A stretch of DNA of 64,000 nucleotides from positions 167,649 to 231,648 of the forward strand of contig NZ_JMJJ01000009.1 of the NCBI RefSeq assembly GCF_000710035.2. The letters run 5' to 3'. Both the position numbers and the translations under genes were made by a program. Below, piece after piece: positions 11,278 to 17,811 of this stretch. Under the pieces are notes generated by a model. The model did no database searches and was not told the origin of the DNA. It worked only from the letters and a program-made list of their open reading frames with translations. Numbering within the stretch: position 1 is the stretch's first letter; each line of letters opens with the position of its first letter. The DNA is from Pantoea ananatis LMG 2665. Its GTDB lineage: Bacteria > Pseudomonadota > Gammaproteobacteria > Enterobacterales > Enterobacteriaceae.

Positions 11278-12018
11278 ATGAGTACAGTTTCCGAAACGCC
11301 ACGCTATGTGATTCGCGGCATCACGCTGTACGGCTTTGACAGCATGGCTTCATTTGTGGATTTCCTGATGCCGCATTCCGCTGTCCGGAGCGGCACGCTG
11401 GTGGCCATCAATGCGGAAAAAGTGCTGAATGCCGAGCAGGATGCAGCGCTGCGTGCTCAAATTCAGCAGGCTGAATTCAAATATCCGGATGGCATCAGCA
11501 TTGTACGCTCTGTTCGCAAGAAATATCCGCAGGCCTCAGTACAGCGGATTGCAGGGGCCGATCTCTGGGAAGCCTTAATGGAACGTGCCGGACGCAACGG
11601 AACGCCGGTGTTTTTGATCGGCGGTCGGCAGGCAGTGTTGGACGAAACCTGCGATAAACTGCGTCGTCAGTGGAACGTGAATATTGTGGGTGCACAGGAT
11701 GGCTATTTTGTCCCGGCGGAACGCGATGCACTGTTTGCCAGGGTTGCGGCCAGCGGAGCCAGGCTGGTAACGGTAGCGATGGGCTCTCCGCGTCAGGAAC
11801 TTTTAATGGCCGAGTGTCAGAAGCACTGGCCTGAGGCGTTGTATATGGGCGTAGGCGGTACCTATGACGTGTTTACCGGTCATGTAAAGCGCGCGCCTGT
11901 AATCTGGCAGAAGCTTGGACTGGAATGGTTTTATCGCTTAATCAAACAGCCCAGTCGCCTACGCAGGCAGTTGAAGCTGGTGAAATATTTGCGTTATCAC
12001 TGGCGTGGCGATCTGTAA
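11278..12018 (+). CDS. wecG: WecG, UDP-ManNAcA:lipid I ManNAcA transferase
   Basis: GT26-family (WecG/TagA/CpsF) transferase that adds ManNAcA to lipid I to give ECA lipid II. At 246 residues it equals the E. coli length. Family motifs seen are [17 protein letters not shown] and MGSPRQEL, with the [16 protein letters not shown] block near the C-terminus. It is the last gene of the operon. E. coli has the permease gene yifK next; here the tRNA operon follows directly. The stop codon lies inside a terminator hairpin. Confidence 0.97.
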   Translation: MSTVSETPRYVIRGITLYGFDSMASFVDFLMPHSAVRSGTLVAINAEKVLNAEQDAALRAQIQQAEFKYPDGISIVRSVRKKYPQASVQRIAGADLWEALMERAGRNGTPVFLIGGRQAVLDETCDKLRRQWNVNIVGAQDGYFVPAERDALFARVAASGARLVTVAMGSPRQELLMAECQKHWPEALYMGVGGTYDVFTGHVKRAPVIWQKLGLEWFYRLIKQPSRLRRQLKLVKYLRYHWRGDL

Positions 12019-12043
12019 GATCGCTGATTAACGCCAGGTTTTT
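12000..12043 (+). terminator. Compound terminator of the ECA operon over the wecG stop
   Basis: An outer 7-bp stem CTGGCGT (12000-12006) / ACGCCAG (12031-12037) encloses an inner 7-bp stem GCGATCT (12008-12014) / AGATCGC (12018-12024) with a GTA loop. The outer arm is followed by G and five Ts. The wecG TAA (12016-12018) lies in the inner hairpin. This is a reading of base pairing only. Confidence 0.65.
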
Positions 12044-12126
12044 CGCACGAGTAACGGCATAAATGCGTTAATTGTCGACGAAATGCACAAAGCGTAATCA
12101 AACGCGCTATTTTCTTTAAAAAGCAC

Positions 12127-12155
12127 TAGACAGCGTGGGCGCTTATCTCTAGTAT
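12127..12155 (+). promoter_or_regulatory. Promoter of the argX-hisR-leuT-proM tRNA operon
   Basis: TAGACA (12127-12132, 5 of 6 to the -35 consensus), a 17-base spacer and TAGTAT (12150-12155). The first tRNA begins 22 bases after the -10 box. The position matches a stable-RNA promoter reading into the tRNA cluster. Confidence 0.6.
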
Positions 12156-12176
12156 GCACATCCGCAACGGCGCTAC

Positions 12177-12253
<77 letters not shown>

Positions 12254-12347
12254 TTTAGTTTGTGCGTAAGAGCTTCGGTGGTTTGAGTACCGCGTTAGTA
12301 ACAAAGATTTAAATGCTGTGGGTTTGACTTGCAACATTCAGTACAGT

Positions 12348-12424
12348 GGTGGCTATAGCTCAGTTGGTAGAGCCCTGGATTGTGATTCCAGTTGTCGTGG
12401 GTTCGAGTCCCATTAGCCACCCCA
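12348..12424 (+). tRNA. hisR: tRNA-His (anticodon GTG)
   Basis: 77 bases with the extra 5' G of tRNA-His and an encoded CCA. The anticodon stem-loop CTGGA-TTGTGAT-TCCAG reads GTG. The 94-base gap after tRNA-Arg is a processed spacer. It is almost identical to E. coli hisR. Confidence 0.97.
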
Positions 12425-12440
12425 GATTTTGCTGGGATAC

Positions 12441-12527
12441 GCGAAGGTGGCGGAATTGGTAGACGCGCTAGCTTCAGGTGTTAGTGTCTTAACGGACGTG
12501 AGGGTTCAAGTCCCTCTCTTCGCACCA
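12441..12527 (+). tRNA. leuT: tRNA-Leu (anticodon CAG)
   Basis: 87 bases with a long variable arm (class II tRNA) and encoded CCA. Acceptor GCGAAGG, anticodon loop TTCAGGT, T-arm GGGTTCAAGTCCC. It starts 16 bases after tRNA-His. Confidence 0.97.
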
Positions 12528-12548
12528 GGCAAAACAAAATAAAAAAAT

Positions 12549-12625
12549 CGGCGAGTAGCGCAGCTTGGTAGCGCAACTGGTTTGGGACCAGTGGGTCGGA
12601 GGTTCGAATCCTCTCTCGCCGACCA
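12549..12625 (+). tRNA. proM: tRNA-Pro (anticodon TGG)
   Basis: 77 bases with encoded CCA. Acceptor CGGCGAG / CTCGCCG, anticodon loop TTTGGGA reading TGG, T-arm AGGTTCGAATCCT. Last gene of the operon. Its final 19 bases, together with the following terminator, are repeated 162 bases downstream. Confidence 0.97.
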
Positions 12626-12729
12626 TATTTAAGAAACCTGTCTGCAAAGACAGTTTTTTTTCGCCTGAATAAAAGTGGATGAGAACCTCCGAAGGAGGGT
12701 TGCGCCGAGCGCAGCGAGACAACGTTGCG
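12607..12729 (+). repeat. Tandem tRNA-tail repeat, unit 1 (3' end of tRNA-Pro, terminator, hairpins)
   Basis: Direct repeat, about 95% identical to 12769-12892, with a start-to-start distance of 162 bases. It begins inside the T-arm of tRNA-Pro (last 19 bases), runs through the terminator and on into a hairpin-rich stretch. Differences from unit 2 are about 5 substitutions and one inserted base, all after position 12683. The layout recalls the E. coli tyrT distal repeats (rtT), where a 19-base tRNA-Tyr tail is repeated. Confidence 0.9.
12638..12661 (+). terminator. Rho-independent terminator of the tRNA operon, copy 1
   Basis: Stem CTGTCT / AGACAG with loop GCAA (12638-12653), followed by eight Ts. 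It starts 12 bases after the tRNA-Pro CCA. Confidence 0.9.
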
Positions 12730-12766
12730 AACGCAACGGCCCGAAGGGCGCGTCCCGCAGGGGCGC
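12686..12766 (+). other. Array of five short GNA-loop-type hairpins
   Basis: Five consecutive small inverted repeats lie between the two repeat units: CCTCC-GAA-GGAGG (12686-12698), TGCGC-CGA-GCGCA (12701-12713), CGTTGCG-AA-CGCAACG (12723-12738), GCCC-GAA-GGGC (12739-12749) and GCGTCCC-GCA-GGGGCGC (12750-12766, one G-T pair). Most loops are GAA or GCA, a class known to close very stable DNA and RNA mini-hairpins. The stretch is G+C-rich and has no plausible gene. Its function is unknown. Confidence 0.75.
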
Positions 12767-12768
12767 GT

Positions 12769-12892
12769 AATCCTCTCTCGCCGACCATATTTAAGAAACC
12801 TGTCTGCAAAGACAGTTTTTTTTCGCCTGAATAAAAGTGGATGAGCACCGCCGAAGGCGGTTTGCGCCGAGCGTCAGTGAGACAACGTTGCG
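12769..12892 (+). repeat. Tandem tRNA-tail repeat, unit 2
   Basis: Second copy of the unit at 12607-12729. It starts with the last 19 bases of tRNA-Pro (12769-12787, ending CCA), which cannot form a tRNA alone, then repeats the terminator (12800-12823) and the first hairpin. That hairpin reads ACCGCC-GAA-GGCGGT (12847-12861) where unit 1 has CCTCC-GAA-GGAGG: the T-A pair is replaced by G-C on both arms, so pairing is kept. From 12893 to about 13046 I see no gene or further copy. Confidence 0.88.
12800..12823 (+). terminator. Rho-independent terminator, copy 2
   Basis: Exact copy of the tRNA operon terminator (CTGTCT-GCAA-AGACAG plus eight Ts) carried in repeat unit 2. It could stop transcripts that read through copy 1. 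Confidence 0.85.
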
Positions 12893-13046
12893 CAGGCAGT
12901 GTCGTCTTTCAGGGGCGAAAATCCGCTCAGACGGGCACGTCATTTCTCCCGGAAGTGAGTCAGAGCGGAGTCATAGTAATGGCTGTCGCAAAAATGAGAC
13001 GCTTAAATTACTGTTTTAACACGGATTGACAAGTCTTTACCTTGTT

Positions 13047-13064
13047 TGTCGCCTGTATGCGACA
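13047..13064. promoter_or_regulatory. GlrR (QseF) activator site 1 upstream of glmZ
   Basis: TGTC-N10-GACA: the perfect inverted repeat known for GlrR, about 145-162 bases before the glmZ start. GlrR is the sigma-54 activator of the GlrK/GlrR system that drives glmY and, in some enterobacteria, glmZ. Confidence 0.8.
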
Positions 13065-13078
13065 TCCATTGTCTGGTT

Positions 13079-13096
13079 TGTCGTAATAACACGACG
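13079..13096. promoter_or_regulatory. GlrR activator site 2 upstream of glmZ
   Basis: TGTC-N10-GACG, one base off the GlrR repeat. Its centre is 32 bases from site 1, close to three helical turns, so the two sites lie on the same DNA face. Confidence 0.65.
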
Positions 13097-13138
13097 CTCA
13101 TCGCAAAGAGAAAGAACCCCAAAAAAAGCATTAAGATA

Positions 13139-13151
13139 TAAGTGACTGATT
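13139..13151 (-). promoter_or_regulatory. IHF-binding site candidate
   Basis: On the minus strand AATCAGTCACTTA fits the IHF consensus WATCARNNNNTTR at every position. It lies in A+T-rich DNA between the GlrR sites and the sigma-54 promoter, where IHF usually bends DNA for sigma-54 activation. Confidence 0.7.
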
Positions 13152-13173
13152 TATAAAAATAATTAAAATAATA

Positions 13174-13202
13174 ATAACAACTGGCATGGATTATGCAATA
13201 AT
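13174..13202 (+). promoter_or_regulatory. Overlapping sigma-54 and sigma-70 promoters of glmZ
   Basis: TGGCATGGATTATGCA (13182-13197) has the invariant GG and GC with 10 bases between them, as in -24/-12 promoters, 12-13 bases before the expected GlmZ 5' end. The same stretch holds a sigma-70-like pair: ATAACA (13174-13179), 17 bases, AATAAT (13197-13202). E. coli glmY has the same overlapping arrangement. Confidence 0.75.
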
Positions 13203-13208
13203 TAACGC

Positions 13209-13408
13209 GTAGATGCTCATTCCACCTCTTATGTTTGCTTCGGCTACATAAACCTGGGAATGACGCAGAGCCAATTTTGGGTACCTGTTGTCTGCCTGCC
13301 TGTATCGCGAAAGTCTTACAGGGTTATCAGACACCACGTTGAGTCGGGTACCTCTCGGTTGTCTAACCGACCTGATCTTACACCTGCTTTTAGCAGGTGT
13401 TTTTTTTT
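13209..13408 (+). ncRNA. glmZ: GlmZ small RNA, activator of glmS mRNA
   Basis: About 200 nt. The 5' end GTAGATGCTCATTCCA and a central block with ATCAGACACCA and ACGTTGAGT match E. coli GlmZ, and the gene sits next to hemY as in E. coli. GlmZ pairs with the glmS leader, with Hfq, to raise GlcN-6-phosphate synthase; RapZ and RNase E inactivate it, and GlmY protects it. The GTTGTCTAACCGACCTG stretch near 13359-13375 aligns with the E. coli glmS-pairing region. It ends in a terminator: ACACCTGCT-TTT-AGCAGGTGT (13380-13400) and a T run to 13408. Small ORFs across it are not believable genes. Confidence 0.92.
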
Positions 13409-13426
13409 GCCTGAAAGCGCAGACAC

Positions 13427-13453
13427 AAAAAAACCGGGCGAGCCCGGTTTTTT
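13427..13453. terminator. Bidirectional terminator between glmZ and hemY
   Basis: CCGGGC-GA-GCCCGG flanked by seven As and six Ts, so it can end hemY transcription on the minus strand and back up the glmZ terminator on the plus strand. Confidence 0.85.
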
Positions 13454-13474
13454 ACTTAACGCGATGCTGTGCTA

Positions 13475-14671
13475 TCAGGCATCAGGGTTATTTTTCAGCG
13501 TCAGCAACAGGCCTTCACGACGCATTTTTGCCGCCTCTTCCGGACGGCGAAGGCGATCGTAAACGTCCGCCAGCCACGCGTAGTCAAAGGCGTCAGGGCG
13601 CTGAGCCAGTGCCTGCTGAAGTGCTTCCGCTGCCTGCTGCCATTCACCGTGGCGCATTAACAACTGCCCCAGGGTACTGTGCAACAGGGGCGTCGCGCCA
13701 TGCTGTTTGATTTGCTGACGTAAGGCTTTTTCCAGTGCCTCTGGGTTGCCGCTCTTAATACGTGGCATCAGCAGCACCAGACGATCATCGTAATGACGTT
13801 TAAGCCCATCCAGCAAGATGTCCTGCGCGGTATCGTGGTCGTCACACTCAATCAAATGGTCAATCATCGCTACCTGCAATGATGTCTCATGGCGAGTTTT
13901 ACGGCTCAGATTGCCCCACCAGCGCTTCAGTCCCTCGCTGCCCTGATCGGCCATCGCCTGGTTCATCAGGCCCAGCCAGGCCTGTTGCTGCAGCAGGGTG
14001 CGTTGCTCTTCTGTCCCGACCTCGGATTTTTCCATGGCGGGAAGAATATCCAGCAGTGCGCTCCAGGCGCTGGTGCGGACATATGCCTGCTCAGCCAGAC
14101 GAAGTACTTCCGGATGACGAGGCGCGACTTCGAGCAGGCGATCGATGCTGTGGCGCGCTGCATGATCTTCATGACGCGCCAATTGAATGCGGGTACGGGT
14201 AATTTCGACCGGAATCACATCATTGCCAGCCAGCTCAGCCGCCCGTTCTAGGTGCTGGTTGGCCCGCATTTCATCTCCACGCTGTTGTGCGGCTTCTGCA
14301 GCTAGCAGGTAGTTAGCGACAGGCACATCAGCATGCTCTGCGTCTTTAGACAGCAGTTTTTCTACCTGTCTGAAATCCCCTTCCGCCAGTTTCATCAGGG
14401 CATTTTGCGTATGGCGCTGGGCACGACGACGCTTACGGCCAGTGAACCAGCCGCGGGTACGCGCGCCGGTGCGAAATAAACGGCGCAGTATCCATTCCAC
14501 AGCCAGGATCACAAGCAGGCTAATAATCAGGATGATGGACAGGCCCGTCACGCTGGTTTCAACGTTCCAGTTGTCGGTCTGAATCAGCACGTAGCCCTGA
14601 TGACCCGCAATCATCGGCCCCAGTACAATGCCGGCAATCAGCAGAACAAAGAGGATAAATACCTTAAGCAT
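13475..14671 (-). CDS. hemY: HemY, TPR-containing inner-membrane protein of the hemCDXY operon
   Basis: The 398 residues equal the E. coli length. Two N-terminal hydrophobic segments (about residues 1-25 and 40-62) form the HemY_N domain, and a TPR-like helical domain follows (for example LGQLLMRHGEWQQAAEALQQAL near the C-terminus). Gene context links HemY to late heme synthesis, but its biochemical role is not settled; it is not the HemY protoporphyrinogen oxidase of Gram-positives. The start is 2 bases after the hemX stop. Last gene of the operon. Confidence 0.95.
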   Translation of the reverse strand: MLKVFILFVLLIAGIVLGPMIAGHQGYVLIQTDNWNVETSVTGLSIILIISLLVILAVEWILRRLFRTGARTRGWFTGRKRRRAQRHTQNALMKLAEGDFRQVEKLLSKDAEHADVPVANYLLAAEAAQQRGDEMRANQHLERAAELAGNDVIPVEITRTRIQLARHEDHAARHSIDRLLEVAPRHPEVLRLAEQAYVRTSAWSALLDILPAMEKSEVGTEEQRTLLQQQAWLGLMNQAMADQGSEGLKRWWGNLSRKTRHETSLQVAMIDHLIECDDHDTAQDILLDGLKRHYDDRLVLLMPRIKSGNPEALEKALRQQIKQHGATPLLHSTLGQLLMRHGEWQQAAEALQQALAQRPDAFDYAWLADVYDRLRRPEEAAKMRREGLLLTLKNNPDA

Positions 14672-14673
14672 GA

Positions 14674-15807
14674 TTAGCCTCCCTGCTGATTAGCGGCGGC
14701 AGAAGGCTGTGCCATCAGATTACGAACGCGGGTTTGCATCAGCTTTTCAAGCAGCGGCTGGCTCTCCAGGCTGTCGGGCAGATCCATATTGATGTTCTGC
14801 TGGCTTAATTCATCCAGCTGGGCCAGAAACGCTTTGGTTGAGGCATCATTGGTGTCATACCACGCGCGTACCCATGTTGAGACGGTTTCAAGCGACTGCT
14901 TGTAAATCTCTTCCTGGTGACGTGGTACGGCCTGAGCAGCGATGAGCAGGCGCGAGCGGATGTTCTCACGCAGATAAACATCCTGATTCGGTGCCAGCAG
15001 CGGCTGTGCGGTATTATCGCGACGGCGGATGGTAATAAAGTCATCCATAAAGTTATGCCAGCTCTTCACCAGATTCTGACGCCATTCACGAATGGAACTG
15101 GAAAGTTCACCGCTGTCGCTGTCCATAGGCGCATCATCGCTGTCGTTATCTGCCAGCCGCAGATTATCCACACCGTTTGATAACTGATTAAGTTTCAAAA
15201 TGATGCCGTCATAATCCACCTGGGAGATGGCGGAGAGCGTACTGATATCCTGAGTTAACGCACGACGCACGTTCATGACGCTGGGATCGTTCATGTCTGC
15301 CAGGCTGGCATCTGCACTTTTCAGCAGCGCTGCAGCGGTGGTCACGTCCTGATCGCTCCACAATTTACGTCCGGCCAGCTTCACCAGGTAGTCAGCCTGG
15401 GCCACTAACCAACTGCGCACGTCATTACCTGAAATTGAAGCCATTTTTTCACGCAGCGTTTCCAGCTCTTTGGCCGATGCCGCCTGCTGTGACTGAGCGG
15501 TCTCTAATGCTTTTTCTGTCGCGCTCAACTGTTGGGCCAGCTGCTGTTTGTCGCTGTTTGCCTGTTTCTGCAGCGTGGACAGCTGATCACTCAGTTCCTG
15601 GTTGGTTTGTGCCTGCAGTTCGGCCTGGTGTTTATCGTTCAGGTATAACCCTGCGCCAATCGCCAGTGCGATGACAATCGCGACTGCTCCCAGCACCATG
15701 CCACCATTATTGCGATTGCGCGGTGATTTTTCCTGGGTAGAAGAGGGGCGATCAACCGCTGGTGTGGTTTCGTCAACCACGGCGGAGGTGTCTTTTTGTT
15801 CCGTCAT
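14674..15807 (-). CDS. hemX: HemX, membrane-anchored protein of the hemCDXY operon
   Basis: The 377-residue protein has a polar cytoplasmic N-terminus, one membrane segment near residues 36-58 ([21 protein letters not shown]), a Gln/Ala-rich coiled coil (about residues 60-125) and a conserved C-terminal domain with [24 protein letters not shown]. It is often annotated as uroporphyrinogen III methyltransferase, but no methyltransferase motif is visible. The start is ATG 15807, giving MTEQ as in E. coli, with a GGGATG ribosome site; GTG 15816 is possible but too close to that site. Confidence 0.92.
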   Translation of the reverse strand: MTEQKDTSAVVDETTPAVDRPSSTQEKSPRNRNNGGMVLGAVAIVIALAIGAGLYLNDKHQAELQAQTNQELSDQLSTLQKQANSDKQQLAQQLSATEKALETAQSQQAASAKELETLREKMASISGNDVRSWLVAQADYLVKLAGRKLWSDQDVTTAAALLKSADASLADMNDPSVMNVRRALTQDISTLSAISQVDYDGIILKLNQLSNGVDNLRLADNDSDDAPMDSDSGELSSSIREWRQNLVKSWHNFMDDFITIRRRDNTAQPLLAPNQDVYLRENIRSRLLIAAQAVPRHQEEIYKQSLETVSTWVRAWYDTNDASTKAFLAQLDELSQQNINMDLPDSLESQPLLEKLMQTRVRNLMAQPSAAANQQGG

Positions 15808-15831
15808 ATCTGGCACATCCCATTGTTAAGT

Positions 15832-16560
15832 TCAACATAACGCGCGCAACAGCGCATCGTTATCGGCACCATCGGCTACCTGAATAGTCTGCCAACCAAG
15901 ATCGGCGGCCAGGGAAGCCAAACGTTCGCTGACGACGAGTAGTCGACAGCGGAGCAGCCATTCCTCACGATCGACCTCGGGGAACAGCGAATACAGCTGA
16001 TGCAGCATCTCACCGCTGGTCACGACCAGCGTGTGAATATTACGATCGCGCCAGCGACGGCCTTCGATGGCGCCGTCATAGTGTTTTTGGCAACGTTGAT
16101 AGCACTCTGCATAGGTGACCTGCGCGCCACGTGCCACCAGCGTTTCTGACAGCAGCTCGCGGCCCTGATTCCCTCGAAGGATAAGCGCATGCTTACCCGC
16201 TATTTGCTGCAATGTCGCCAGTTTTATCAACTCTTCGCTGGTTTCATGCGCGTGAGGGTAGGTCACCTGCAGGCCGCTGATCGTATGAAAAGCCAAAGCG
16301 GTACTGCGACCAATTGCATAATAGTCTACGTCAGCGGGCCATGCTTTGATGGCGTGCTGTGCAAAGTGAATAACCTGCTGCGAAAGGAGGAAAACGAGAT
16401 CGCCGCGTTTCAACGTGGCAAGGGTGGCCGGTAACTGCAGGAGATCGTTACCCGGCGCGAATTCTATCAGCGGCAGGCTCCACGCCTGTTTACCCTGGGC
16501 GTGCAGGCGCGAGACCAGCTCCGCCGCTGCGGGTTCCGGGCGCGTCACCAGAATCGTCAT
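15832..16560 (-). CDS. hemD: HemD, uroporphyrinogen-III synthase
   Basis: Cyclises hydroxymethylbilane, the HemC product, to uroporphyrinogen III with inversion of ring D. The 242 residues start with the family motif [19 protein letters not shown]. Later blocks are [31 protein letters not shown] and LVVTSGEML. As usual for HemD, overall conservation is low. It overlaps hemC by 4 bases. Confidence 0.96.
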   Translation of the reverse strand: MTILVTRPEPAAAELVSRLHAQGKQAWSLPLIEFAPGNDLLQLPATLATLKRGDLVFLLSQQVIHFAQHAIKAWPADVDYYAIGRSTALAFHTISGLQVTYPHAHETSEELIKLATLQQIAGKHALILRGNQGRELLSETLVARGAQVTYAECYQRCQKHYDGAIEGRRWRDRNIHTLVVTSGEMLHQLYSLFPEVDREEWLLRCRLLVVSERLASLAADLGWQTIQVADGADNDALLRALC

Positions 16561-17498
16561 ACGGGAGGTTGCCCCTGATAAACGTCGCGCAGAATTTCAC
16601 GTGCGCCACCGTTGAGCAACTCGTCTGCCAGCGAAATGCCCATTTGCTCTGCCTGATCGCGAGGCCCACGGCGTTCACCGCTCACCATGACGCTCCCATC
16701 GGGTGCACCCACCAGACCGCGAAGCCAGAGTTCGTCGCCTTCAAGTACGGCAAAGCTGCCAATCGGAACCTGGCAGCCACCTTCAAGTCGGGTATTCATG
16801 GCGCGTTCCGCTCTCACACAGACCGCCGTATCATCGTGATTCAATGCCTGTAACAGCGCAATTAACGTGCTGTCGTCTAACCGACATTCGATGCCAACTG
16901 CGCCCTGACCCACGGCGGGTAAGGAAATATCCGCAGGTAGCGGTTGGCGAATACGATCGGCCAGGCCAAGTCGATTCAACCCGGCGGCGGCAAGAATAAT
17001 GGCGTCATATTCGCCAGCATCAAGCTTACTTAATCGTGTGCCCACGTTCCCGCGCAGCGAGCGAATCACCAGATCGGGACGTCGCGCGCTAATCTGGCAC
17101 TGACGCCGCAGGCTTGACGTTCCAATGACAGCGCCCTGTGGAAGTTCATCAATTGACGCGTAGTGATTGGAGACAAACGCATCGCGCGGATCGTCCCGCT
17201 GGCAAATGGTGACCAGGCCCAGGCCTTCCGGAAATGCCACGGGCACATCTTTCATCGAATGTACGGCCAGATCGGCACGGTTTTCTAACATTGCCTGCTC
17301 GAGCTCTTTAACGAACAGCCCTTTCCCCCCCACTTTCGCGAGCGGTGTATCAAGAATGATATCGCCCTTTGTCACCATAGGTACCAGCTCCACGCGCAGG
17401 CCAGGATGGGCACTGATCAATCGTTGCTGTACATATTGTGCTTGCCACAGGGCAAGTGGGCTTTGTCGTGTAGCAATTCTGAAAATTTTGTTTAACAT
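16557..17498 (-). CDS. hemC: HemC, hydroxymethylbilane synthase (porphobilinogen deaminase)
   Basis: Joins four porphobilinogen molecules into hydroxymethylbilane. The start at 17498 gives 313 residues, the standard length, beginning [20 protein letters not shown]; the upstream start at 17510 adds four unconserved residues. The dipyrromethane-cofactor cysteine is in [11 protein letters not shown], and the arginine-rich [10 protein letters not shown] and [12 protein letters not shown] motifs are present. It is divergent from cyaA, as in E. coli. Confidence 0.97.
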   Translation of the reverse strand: MLNKIFRIATRQSPLALWQAQYVQQRLISAHPGLRVELVPMVTKGDIILDTPLAKVGGKGLFVKELEQAMLENRADLAVHSMKDVPVAFPEGLGLVTICQRDDPRDAFVSNHYASIDELPQGAVIGTSSLRRQCQISARRPDLVIRSLRGNVGTRLSKLDAGEYDAIILAAAGLNRLGLADRIRQPLPADISLPAVGQGAVGIECRLDDSTLIALLQALNHDDTAVCVRAERAMNTRLEGGCQVPIGSFAVLEGDELWLRGLVGAPDGSVMVSGERRGPRDQAEQMGISLADELLNGGAREILRDVYQGQPPV

Positions 17499-17528
17499 GC
17501 CGTTAACCATTTAGATCGTTCATCGAAT

Positions 17529-17558
17529 ATCCTATCATCGTTGAGGGAATGCTGTCAG
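17529..17558 (-). promoter_or_regulatory. Candidate hemC promoter
   Basis: On the minus strand CTGACA (17553-17558), an 18-base spacer and TAGGAT (17529-17534). It would give a leader of about 25 bases. A 12-bp perfect palindrome CTGATATATCAG lies further upstream at 17596-17607 and is unexplained. Confidence 0.4.
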
Positions 17559-17683
17559 TTTCAACGGATTGAAAAGAACCGCCTGCGGATTAAACCTGAT
17601 ATATCAGACAGTAATCTCAGGCCAGGCGCAGAGTGAGCGAAAAGTAGACGAAACCGTGCTAAAATGCAGGTAGCGTAACTTTC

Positions 17684-17722
17684 TTTACGGTCAATCCAGC
17701 GAGTGATAGATTGATCACGTTT
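17684..17722 (+). promoter_or_regulatory. cyaA promoter with overlapping CRP site
   Basis: TTTACG (17684-17689), a 17-base spacer and TAGATT (17707-17712). A CRP-like site, TGATA-GATTGA-TCACG with T-rich flank (17701-17722), covers the -10 box. This matches the E. coli cyaA P2 layout, where CRP-cAMP represses the adenylate cyclase gene. Confidence 0.65.
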
Positions 17723-17811
17723 CCAGCAATTATCTGCACGACATCTCTCTTATTAAGCGGCAGAGACTGGAAACAGGGTGCTTAAACTCCAGGACAACCA
17801 GGCGAAACGTC

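Noticed and set aside
12607..12787. Integration scar (attL/attR) at tRNA-Pro
   Set aside because: Similarity continues far past the tRNA end through the terminator, the distance is only 162 bases and no integrase or cargo is present; tandem duplication fits better.
12489..12848. 119-residue minus-strand ORF with an internal repeat, over the tRNA-Leu, tRNA-Pro and tail-repeat region
   Set aside because: Its repeat only mirrors the DNA tail repeat, and it runs antisense through two tRNA genes; no ribosome site or homology is seen.
13260..13710. Plus-strand ORFs of 100-140 residues
   Set aside because: They overlap the GlmZ RNA and its terminator and run antisense into hemY; composition is that of non-coding frames.
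15808..15816. GTG start giving HemX three more residues
   Set aside because: The only Shine-Dalgarno-like sequence is 2 bases from that GTG but about 10 bases from the ATG, and the ATG gives the conserved MTEQ terminus.
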